NCBI GenBank assembly: GCA_051453625.1
Contig: JBOZIK010000001.1
Coordinates: forward strand, 242,857,576 to 242,921,575
Source of the DNA: Welwitschia mirabilis
Lineage: Eukaryota; Gnetophyta; Gnetopsida; Welwitschiales
Direction of reading: 5' to 3'
Length of the DNA stretch: 64,000 nt
The translations under genes were made by a program, and so were the position numbers. The notes under the pieces were generated by a model, which saw nothing but the letters and a program-made list of their open reading frames with translations, was not told the DNA's origin and did no database searches. Within the stretch, counting starts at the first letter, position 1. Every line of letters starts with the position of its first letter. Below are positions 54,949 to 64,000 of the stretch, piece by piece.

Positions 54949-56779
54949 CAAATTTTAGATTTTTAATCTACTTTTCATGCCCTATCAAATAAGACCTTGA
55001 TCATTAAATTCTGGGTAGTTAGTTGGTTAAGAGTTAACTAATTTATTAACAAATCTGCTTGGAATTTTGCACTTCCGATTTCAAATGATTGAATTGCATG
55101 ATTTCCTCATCTTATGGTATTATTTTCATCATGGTTGGACCTCATTTGTGTGTTAAAATCAAAATAGTTATATAGGTAGTTATGGAAAGAATAAGTTGGT
55201 TTTAGCATGCAACTACCTCATTTTAATGATGTGAAAACATGAATCTGATGTAGTCTTCAAGGTGATTCAAGTGATACAAAGATCATTTTGATTTAACCAT
55301 TAATTAAGGACGTAGTTAGTTAAACATTAGTTAAGACTTAGCTAATGGCCTTCATGAAATATTGGTCATATGGCAAATCTGATTTCATAGATATTTGCCT
55401 TATGCTTTGGGCATCGTGAGTCACTGTTACTAGACTCATGATGAGTTCCGTGAGTGTCATGAGTCTACGAGTCTCTGACTCACTGCGAGTCTGAGTCCCT
55501 GAGTTCCATGAGCTGAGTTCGGGGGCCGTGGACTCAGCTTGTGGAACTGCAGTTAAAAAATTGAATTTTCAAGATCAAAATTTTAGAAATTTTCTCTTTG
55601 GAACAAGAACCAACTTTGTTATTAGTTCATTAAAATTGAAGATCAATATTTTAGAAATTTTCTCTTTAGAACAAGAAGATAGTAACAAAGAAATCTGTGC
55701 TGTATTAAATATCAATACTTATGTAAAAGGTTCTGGAAATGAAGATGGTTCATATTCATCTACCGCTATCTAAAAGTCAATATTGATAAGCCGTTAACTA
55801 ATAATATCTATTTCATTATCTAAATATGGATAAATGTTGGTGTTGGCACTGTGATTGTTATTAATAATTTAATATGAAAACAGGGTAGAAACATTCTCTT
55901 TAATTGATATTGATATTACAAGGAGATGGGATCTGATATCTTCTCATGAAAATTCTCTTAGATCTAATGTGGTCACAAACTACATTAATTGTTTGTCATC
56001 ATCATCTTAGGTTTATTCCAACCTATGCATGGAGTAACTAGTAAAAACTTGTCCACCACTTGAAGAATTCTCAAGCAAGAACCATGAAGTAAAATTTAAT
56101 ACCTTTCTATCTTTGCCTTTTCCAAACTTTCCCCATAATTTGGTAATTACGTGCGTGACATTGTGTATCTTTAATAAATGTGACTGTTTTCCAAAAATAA
56201 TGAATAACGATAATTGTAAGTTTGTAGCTTATAGTGAGTAATGACAAGTTCGAGTTTTTGACAAACATAGTTATTTTTTTCATTAATATTAATATGGTAT
56301 AGTCCAACACTTTTGTAATATTTAGAAATGCTCTATGCCTTATCTGAATGCATAAAAATTCCTTTTTCTTTCGAAAAATATATGAAAACCCAAACTCTTT
56401 TGGCCTTTTCGAGTTTCCGCTGAGTTTTGTTGAGTCTGCTAAGTTTGGCTAACAAGTCCGAGTCCAAGTAGCCAAATGAGTTTGGTGTCGAGTCTAAGTT
56501 TCACAACCATGTCATGAATATGTGTTTGAATAACAATTTTGGCAATGAGAAGTGAGGTTTTTGATAGAAAAAATATGAGTTCATCTGTTGCTTACATGGC
56601 AAAGGTGGAAATGGTGTGAAGTGACTAAATTGTCACAAGAAGATGCAATAGTTCTTCCCCTTGACATTTTAGTCACAAATGATAAAAAGGAATCAATGAA
56701 GTGCTGAATGATGGTATGGTGAATTGATGGAATGGTGAATAAAAATGGAAACCCACATTTTTAAGGTTGAGTGTAATCA
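54949..56779 (-). repeat. 3' LTR of element G, cut on the left by C and holding an insertion
   Basis: 54949-55415 aligns closely with 62067-62526. Similarity resumes at 56512 (TCATGAATATGTGTTT) after an insertion. The LTR ends at GTGTAATCA (56779), next to a purine-rich AAATTGTGGGGGT (minus strand, 56780-56795) that serves as polypurine tract. The left part of this LTR is missing beyond the edge of element C. Confidence 0.72.
55416..56511. mobile_element. 1.1-kb hAT-like non-autonomous insertion
   Basis: Comparison with the uninterrupted LTR copy (GGCATCATGAATATG at 62521-62535) shows that 1096 bp were added here. The right end, read inward on the minus strand, is CATGGTTGTGAAACTTAGAC. The left end has GTGAGTCACTG and AGACTCATG, giving an imperfect inverted similarity (GTGA...ACT-AGACTC). 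Both ends are full of GAGTC/GACTC repeats, typical of plant hAT relatives. A clean 8-bp duplication is not visible. The interior has a ~30-bp repeat at 55572 and 55640 and no transposase. Confidence 0.6.
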
Positions 56780-56839
56780 ACCCCCACAATTTTTAAGTAT
56801 GTAGTTGTGGCACACATCATGATTTTGGACAAAGTTTCA

Positions 56840-58020
56840 TCAAGTTTTCTTTCGCTTGATTGAAATGTTAAATATAAAGAGTTTGCTTCTAAGTTCAATA
56901 AATCTACCTATCTCTAGTATCTTAGTAAATAAGTCAGCAAGTTGAAGATTGGTAGGAAAATGTTGAAGTGTTATCAAACCATCTTCAACCAAGTCTCTTA
57001 CAAAATGATATTTTATACAAATATGTTTTGTTGTCGAGTGGTGGATTGGATTTGTTGATATTGCTATGGCTGATTTACTATCAGAAAATAGGTGGATGGG
57101 TTTATTTAGGGGAATGTAGAATTCTTAAACAATTTTTTCAGCCAAACAATTCATTGTGAAGCTAGATAGGCTGCTATATATTTTGCTTCAGCACTTGGTA
57201 AAGCAACACAACTTTTTCTTGCTCATCCATTAGAAGAGACTAGAACCCATCAACATTGCATAGCCACTTGTCCTTTTTCTATCATCAAGATTCTCAGCCC
57301 AATTGGCATCAACATATGCTCCTAAATCACAATCATTTTGGGTTTCATACATCAAGCCTAAGGATAGTGTACCTTTGATATATTTCAAAATTCTTTTGGT
57401 TGCTTGGAGATGAGGTTCTTGTGGATTTGTCATGAATCCTACCACTAAATTTACTGTATATTGAATTTCTGCTCTAGTAGCAGTAAGATGGCTTGAAGTT
57501 CCAATAATTGATCTATAATTATGCTCATCAACCCTCTTAGCACTTATCTCTTTCATCAATTTTATGATTGAGGGTAAGGGAGTGTTAAGTGGCTTACGAC
57601 CTCTCATATCAAATTTGGTTAACATATCTTAAGCATACTTAGTTTGGGATAGGCATATTCTTTGTTTATATGGTCTCAATCTCAAGATAATTCATAAGTT
57701 CTCTGAGATCCACCATGTCAAATTTACTCATCGTATCATTTTTGAATTTCTTAACCATTCCATCACATGTACTAGTAAAGATTACATCATCAACATATAC
57801 TAGTACAACAATCATATGCCCGTTCTTCTCTCTTTTATACACTGTATTTTCCGCATTACATTTGGCATAATTTTGCGAAATTAGAAACTTGTACAACCTA
57901 AAATATCAAGCACTTGGGGCTTGCTTTAAGCTATAGAAGGCTTTCTTAAGCAAGCACACACAGTCTTCTTTGTTAGGGATAACAAGCCCTTCATGTTGCT
58001 TCACAAAGTTTCTTCCTCCA
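56840..58020 (-). pseudogene. Copia RT and RNase H of element G
   Basis: RT includes YVDDVIFTSTCDGMVKKF (57896-57666; active site intact). The RT end and RNase H (57625-57230) carry YRSIIGTSSHLTATRAE, TKRILKYIKGTLSLGL and YVDANWAENLDDRKRTSGY. The RNase H end is near 56940 (LQLADLFTKIL). The wording differs from the SIRE-like elements and fits another copia lineage, perhaps Tork or TAR. Frameshifts and stops separate the pieces. Confidence 0.82.
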
Positions 58021-58499
58021 ATTAACCATTAAAGAGTGCTGATTTAACATCCGTTTGATAAACTTTCATTTTCATCTTGGAGGTATATGCAAGAAATGCT
58101 CTTACACTTTCAGGTAAAGCAACAGGTGCATATGTTTCCTCATAATCGATTCCTACTTCTTATACATAACCTTGTACAACAAGTCTAGCTTTTTATTCAT
58201 TAATGGACTTGTCAAGATTATACTTTGTCCCATATATGCCATTGATCCCTATTCTTGCCCATGGGTCTAGGGATTAGCACCCATGTTTTTGTTTTATTGA
58301 TTTGATCTATCTCAAATTGCATGGCCTTTTGCCAATGTGAGTGCTTGGCTGCATTTTTGTATCTTATGGGATCACTTATCATAGTGGGGACACTTGAAGT
58401 AGCATATTTGACACCAAATTCTTATTCACAAGTGGTAGGGTGGCACTTTCCCTCAATTACTTTCTTGTTCTAACTGTGGTGCATGTTGATCTAATTATG

Positions 58500-59785
58500 T
58501 CATTTTGGTTATGATTTAATAGAGTTCTTTTATGCTCGATAACATTTTTTAAGTTTTGTAGTTCTTGTCAAATACTTCTTCCAAGGCTGGCACATCATCT
58601 TCATCAACATCACTTTGTTCATCATCGGGATTAATGGAATTTTGTTGAATATCTTCACTTTCATCATCATTGCTACTATCTTCGACATTAAGAATAGATT
58701 TCTCTTCATTGATACTTGGTGTTTTATGCATCACATTCTCTTCTTGCTCATATGTGATTTTTTTTGGCTTTGGGACAACATCGCTATCACATTCAAGAAA
58801 TTTCACATCAATATGTTCAATGATCCGGTTAGTCTCCAGATCCAGACACCTATATGCTTTACTAGTAGAGGAATACCCCACTAGTATGTATCCACTTGAT
58901 TTGGTATCAAGCTTATTCTAGTTGGGCTTAACATTCTTTACATCACACTTGGAACTAAAGATCATCGCATGGAAAAGGTTAGGTTTCTTCCCATACCATA
59001 CTTCAAATGGTGACATATCCTTCAACTGTCTTGTTATCAATCAATTTTGGAGGTAATTTGAGGTGCTTATTGTTTTAGCCCAATATTGGTTGGACAAACC
59101 AGCTCCAAACAACATGGTTCTAGACATATCCATCAATGTCCTATTCTTTCTCTCAGCCACTGCATTTTGCTATGGGATTAGCTAGTTGTCTTTTGATGCC
59201 ATAGTCCTTCACTTTCAAGATAGTTTTGAAATTCTTGGGAGTGGTATTGTCCCCTTTATTACTACTTAACACTTTTATTTTACAACCTATTTCTTTTCAC
59301 CCAGTTCTGATAGGTTTTGAAGGATTGCAAGGCTTGGGACTTGTATCTCATAAAGAAAATATGAGAAAATCTGCCACAATCATCAATAAATGTGAAGAAA
59401 TATATGTTGCCATTAAGGCTTAGGGTTCTCATAGGCCCACATAAATACTATGCACAACATCAAGAACACCTCTTACTCTTTTTTCCATCATGGGAAATGG
59501 GATTCTTGTTTGTTTACATTGAATGTATTCTTTACATTTGGTTGCATCATGTATTTTCATTTTTGGCAGCCCTCATGCAAGATCCTTTTTAATAATTTGC
59601 TTCATGTATTGAGTTGAAGGATGACCCAATCTTTTATGCCAAATCCAAAATACATCTTCTTGGGATATTAGACATTGTGCAACCAACCCCTTACCTATCA
59701 CACTTTTGTACAAATTATTGGTCATCCTTGGTGTCTTAAGCATGTTTCCGTTCTTTATGATGTGACAAAATCCATCTTTTAACAT
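58500..59785 (-). pseudogene. Copia integrase of element G
   Basis: 59785-59573 is the pre-integrase domain (WIWHKRLGHPSTQYMKQI). The catalytic core between 59560 and 58950 is heavily decayed. 58881-58549 is the C-terminal part (MGYSSTSKAYRCLDLETNRI) followed by a strongly acidic linker to RT. No full catalytic triad can be read. Confidence 0.75.
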
Positions 59786-59809
59786 GACAACAAACCCCTT
59801 CTTCTCTAA

Positions 59810-60169
59810 TTATCCCAAACTTATTAAATTATATTGAAGATTAGGAACATGTAGCACTTCATTTATGATAAATGCTTTGTTATTTGATGCGCTTAGCTTA
59901 ATATCTACAATACCTTCAACTTTCAAGCTGTATCCTTCACTAAATCCAACTAACCCATCAATCATTTTTGAATATAACACAAATATATCCTTTTGATTAG
60001 TCATATTTCTTGTACACCCACGATCAAAAACCCATTTTCCATCATTTGCTAGAAGGCAAACTTGTTCATTATTTTCCAGATTCATGCCACTTTTATTTTC
60101 ACAAGAACCTTTCTTATGGCATGCAAATTTTAATTCATCCATTGGACATTCTATTGCCACCAAATTCAT
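59810..60169 (-). pseudogene. Copia protease of element G
   Basis: The protease signature reads KWVFDRGCTRNMTNQ, so the DSG catalytic triad is changed to DRG. The rest is regular (KVEGIVDIKL, NEVLHVPNLQYNLISLG). The frame is open for 119 codons and lies between the gag zinc knuckle and the pre-integrase domain. Confidence 0.8.
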
Positions 60170-60234
60170 GTCATTTTTCTTCTCTTGTTCACCTTGTGAA
60201 TTTTCTTCACTAACATGGGTTTGTAATTCACCTT

Positions 60235-61099
60235 TTACTTGATCATAAATTCTTTTTTTGTAGTTCTTGGCAAAGTAACCAACTTTTCTACAATAATAAC
60301 ATCTCCTAGCTCTGTTATTATTGCCTCTTCCTCTTCCAACATTGTTTGATTCATTGTCTTAAGATGTATTTTAGGTGTTGGCATTACCACCCATACCACC
60401 ATTCTCTTTTCCTCTTCCTCTTCCAAATCTTGTTCCATTTCCTCCTACTACAACAACTTCATTTTTGTGATTTTGTGGTTGATGAACAACATTAAGAGAG
60501 ATGGTGTTGTTTGATATCTTATGGGATTTTAAGGAAAATTCACCTTGAATAAGCCTCCTAGTCAATTCTTCCAATGACACAACTTAAATCAAGTGTGTTA
60601 CTTAACACAATGGATGTATTGATGAATTTTGGGGTGAGGGATCTCAACACCTTCAAGGCAACATCATTAGAAGAGACAATATGACCAGCAACATGCAACT
60701 TTCTTACCACATCTCTTATTCTCATGACATATTATTCTACACCTTCATCTTCTTTCCTTCTTATGTTTTCCTTCTCAGCCCTCAAATTTTGGAGTTTTAT
60801 CCATTGAGTCTTTTGACATCCAAGCCTTTCCACAACTTCTTTCCACTTGTATAGGATATAGCATGCCTCATTTCTTCCTCCTTGAAGGCAACATATATTG
60901 CTGCCATAAATTTTGCATCATTTATTTTATGTTGTTCTTGGTCAGCCTTTTCTTTTGGATCAATTGTAGGCACTAGATTATCAATGCCATTTAGGGAGTA
61001 AGTCCACAATCCAGGAGACTTGAGATGCATTGACATCTTGATTTTCCATATGTCAAAGTGGTGCCTGTTGAACATGGTTACACTATCAGTATAGCTCAT
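60235..61099 (-). pseudogene. Copia gag of element G
   Basis: The start ATG at 61099 gives MSYTDSVTMFNRHHFDIWKI, a usual copia gag beginning. The middle, 60797-60600, is broken. The pieces 60580-60371 and 60438-60235 contain a glycine/arginine-rich stretch (RFGRGRGKENGG) and a degraded zinc knuckle (CYYCRKVGYFAKNY) that has lost its histidine and last cysteine. Confidence 0.8.
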
Positions 61100-61435
61100 G
61101 GCTTCTTCTTCTTCTTCTGTGACACAGAGTCTTTTAAATTTGTGCCTTCTTTCTTTGGCTCTTGCCTGTTTTCAGACAAAGTCTTCTAAATTAGTGCCTT
61201 CTTTCTTTGGCTTTCTCCTTGTTTCATTTTTGGGAACAACTTCTTTTTCAAAATCCTCTTCTAACTTTTTGATGACTTTTAATGGGTGGTCTCTCAAGCT
61301 TTAGGATTTCTTCAAAGTTTCTATTCTTTGATCTTCTTGAATATGTCTTGTCAAACTTACCCAATTTTAGTAACTCTTTACTTCTTTTAAATCTGATTTA
61401 TTTGCTATTCTATAATTAATTTTCCTTGTATTTTG

Positions 61436-61447
61436 GCTATGATACCA
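61436..61447 (-). promoter_or_regulatory. Primer-binding site of element G
   Basis: The minus strand reads TGGTATCATAGC, one base different from the common copia primer site. It lies three bases from the LTR end at 61451. Confidence 0.85.
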
Positions 61448-61450
61448 AAG

Positions 61451-62640
61451 TGTAGTATGTAGCAAGTCCAAAATACCACAGTGAATATAATTTTAAATTA
61501 AAAATAATACGAACAATAGTAAATAATTAAAATATTGAATTAGATTTAATAGTAAATCAACTTTTTTTTAAATTAATGGAAGAATTTTGATTTACAACAA
61601 TAAACAACCACATAGGCTAATGGAATATGGATTGCCACAAAATCAACACCAAGTGGATTTCCTCCTTCTTCTACAAGATCACAAAGACTTTTGTCAATGC
61701 CACATAGGCCTTAGAATATAGGCATATCCTTTTGCTATTGATTCTCCTTCTTCTCCTGTACTTCTGCCTCTATTTCTCACTTTCAAATGCTTTGAAAAAT
61801 GACTTCTTACTATATTTGAATGCTTCAAAGAGTGTCTTTTCAAGAGACACATATCTTGATTTGAAAAGGCACTTTTTGATGGTTAATAATAAATTTTTTA
61901 ATGTCTAATTAGGGCACCTAAGAAAACTATTATAATTTCTTGCCTTTTTCCCTCGAAAAATGACTTTAAAATTAGCTTTTAATTTAGTTTAAGGGCCCTT
62001 TTTAGGGGTTTTATTTTTGAAATTCGTTTTTTAAATCTGGAGCAATTTTTGACCATAAACAACAAACAAATTATAGATTTTTAATCTACTCTTCATGCTC
62101 TTTCAAATAAGACCTTGATAGTTTAATTCTGGGTAGGTAGTTAAGAGTTAACTAACTTGATTAACAAATCTGCTTGGAATTTTGAACTTCTAACTTCAAA
62201 TAGATGAACTACATGACTTTTCCATCTTATGGTATTATTTTCATTATGTTTGGACTTCATTTGTGCCTCAAAATCAAGACAATTATATAGGTAGTTAAGG
62301 GGAAAATGGACTGGTTTTAGCATGCAACTACCTCATTTTAATGATGTAAAGACATGAATCTGATGTAGTCTTCAAGGCGATTCAAATGATGCAAAGTTCA
62401 TGTTGATTTGACCATTAATTAAGGAGGGAGTTAGGCATTGGTTAAGACTTAACTATTGACCTTCATGCAATAGTGGTCATATTGCAAATCTGATTTCGTA
62501 GATATTTTCCTTGTACTTTAGGCATCATGAATATGTGTTTAGATGGAGATGATATAAGTGAATGTGTTGCTTACATGGCAAATGATGGAAATGGTGTGAA
62601 GTGAGTAAATCATCACGAGAAGATATAATAGTTTGACTAG
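61451..62640 (-). repeat. 5' LTR of element G
   Basis: In sense direction it ends at 61451 (..CTACA) beside the primer site. 62067-62526 and part of the following 110 bp match the 3' LTR at 54949-56650. Beyond about 62640 the match stops, so its sense start is missing or replaced. 61455-62060 has no counterpart left of element C. Confidence 0.72.
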
Positions 62641-63690
62641 AAGGATAGTGTGGTAGCATTATTATATACCACTTACTTTGCGAAGCATTGCAAGAAATAA
62701 ATCTTGTTCTTTTGATGACATACCTACCTATAAAATATAAGGTGTAATTGAAAACTTTTGATGTGTACCAGGCCACTTTAGATTTGGGGTTTAACCTTAG
62801 TTTAGGGAAAAGCTAGAATACATCACTAACTTTGATGCAGCAATATCCACCTTAAAGAAGAGTACCTCTTGCTAGGTCAACAACTTCCAATTGTGAAACA
62901 TCATGATCATGCCCTTAAACCTTGAAGATCTTACCACCAATTGGCTAGCTAATTAAAACCTAAGAACATTGTTATTATACCAATTCCTTTGCTTAGGCAT
63001 AGAAGAACAACAACATTCTGTTTCGAGGTTGAGGTATCTTGGACTTGTTTTGGAGGCTACTATAAATTAATTACCATTAGAGAGGTCCTCATGGTACAAA
63101 GTAATCAAGGCCTAGGCACAGCTACATCGGCTTAAACCTAGTGAAGACTTGATGAAGTAATGGCAAACTAAGAAAAACCAAAAGGTGAAAGATAAGGGAA
63201 AAGGCGAAGCAAGGACTATTCGAGAGATTAGTGTCCCTCAGAGTCTTCTAAGGCATCCTACAAGAATACATACAATAGATCCTTGAGGTTGGGAGTGGAG
63301 GCTTTAATGCTAATTCTGTTCCTAATGTTGTAGTATATTGCCTTCTCTAATAAGGAAAGAAGGGTGCACTAGAGGGTGGCCTTCTTTAGTCACTATAGAG
63401 AGCTACCTTGACTTTCCTGTAAGGAAGGAGTGATGCCTCATACAAGCTTCTCTTCATTGTTGACTCCAATATGCCTTAAGACAAAGGTTTTAGAGCCCAA
63501 GAAAGAGCAAAATTGTTGTTAACACTAAACGATAAAAAAAAAAAGCGCAAGAATCAATAATACCCTTTCTGTGTGGGAAGCAGGAATATCAATCAACCTC
63601 TTTCCTGACCCTCTTCCACTAAATATGGAGGGAGGAACTAGAAGAGGAAGAGAAGTTGATTAAGGGTGAAACAAAGGGAAAGCCTATTAG
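62641..63690. other. No feature recognised
   Basis: About one kilobase of sequence has short frames only. I see no transposon domain, exon or RNA gene. An A-run lies at about 63534-63545. It should belong to the same host intron if the gene continues to the right. Confidence 0.45.
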
Positions 63691-63694
63691 GATC

Positions 63695-64000
63695 TTAAAG
63701 GCAACCTAGAGGGGGGCTGAATAGGGTAATAAAAAATTATTTAGCAAAACTAAGATCATAGATCTGACAACACATGAACCAATCAATAAAAATGATACAG
63801 AATTAATAGCTAAGAGTAAGAAACACGTGCACCAGATTTTTATAGTGGTTTGGCCAAGCCTACTCCACTCTCAGGGAGCAACAAATAACTATCAGCCTCT
63901 TGGTTCCCTTAATCAGAGATCTTTTACAACCACTTCTTCACACAGAGTTCTCATGGCTTACAGGCCACTGCTCAAATCCTTGAGCCTCTTACAACGGAGA
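63695..64000 (-). repeat. SIRE-like LTR, cut by the window end
   Basis: The plus strand reads GGCAACCTAGAGGGGGGCTG at its left edge, the reverse complement of the conserved terminal box of the SIRE-like LTRs. It also has TTATAGTGGTTTGGCC with CCTACTCCACTCT, as in the LTRs at 53892 and 39930. It is the sense 3' end of a minus-strand LTR that continues outside the window. A polypurine or primer site to its left is not clear. Confidence 0.72.

Noticed and set aside
58615-58921. Plus-strand frames of 83-89 codons
   Set aside because: They are antisense to the integrase C-terminus and acidic linker of element G.
54949-62526. The two ~465-bp direct repeats considered as ends of a separate large element
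   Set aside because: The primer site at 61436, the polypurine tract at 56780 and copia domains between them show that they are LTR parts of element G.
1-64000. CRISPR arrays, bacterial operons, rRNA or tRNA genes
   Set aside because: No regularly spaced identical repeats, no bacterial gene order and no recognisable structural RNA were seen. The tRNA-like words are retroelement primer-binding sites.

Overview
This window looks like nuclear DNA from a seed plant with a large genome; a gymnosperm is my best guess. It has AT-rich sequence, almost no gene density, many nested and decayed Ty1/copia and Ty3/gypsy retrotransposons, and one conserved plant gene whose exons are separated by introns of 4.8 kb, 21.3 kb and more than 19.5 kb. 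The organism is an inference from structure, not from a search. Seven runs of N show that this is a draft scaffold.

The only host gene I can support is a plus-strand gene of the LAZ1 / TMEM184 / organic-solute-transporter-alpha (DUF300) membrane-protein family. Five internal exons (17358-17414, 22213-22321, 43659-43837, 43936-44024, 44176-44431) have canonical splice sites and matching phases and give 230 uninterrupted codons. The N-terminal exons and the C-terminal part are not visible.

Retroelements fill the rest. At 1841-15385 a minus-strand SIRE-like copia insertion has the structure LTR-internal-LTR-internal-LTR and is flanked by one 5-bp target duplication (GTTAG). It sits inside an older LTR of another copia family, here called E. 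The 21-kb intron holds gypsy integrase debris, several E-type LTRs, and an apparent nest: a minus-strand SIRE-like element H is split by an E-type element, which is split by a plus-strand SIRE-like element D, which is joined to an LTR fragment F. The following intron holds minus-strand SIRE-like element C, which abuts the 3' LTR of a minus-strand copia element G. That LTR also carries a 1.1-kb insertion with hAT-like ends. Another SIRE-like LTR runs off the right end of the window.

The most interesting pattern concerns the SIRE-like elements. Elements A, B, C and H (and the tail in F) carry a third, sense-strand reading frame between pol and the 3' LTR, of the env-like / putative plant transposon protein type. 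In front of it lies a promoter-like unit: an array of a palindromic motif (GGTCGACC in A/B, GACGTCC in C, one copy in H), then a TTTAA box and a pyrimidine-rich leader. The same family-specific motif also forms an array upstream of the TATA box in the LTR. I propose that the third frame has its own LTR-like promoter. All element copies here look dead: they contain stops, frameshifts and altered catalytic residues.
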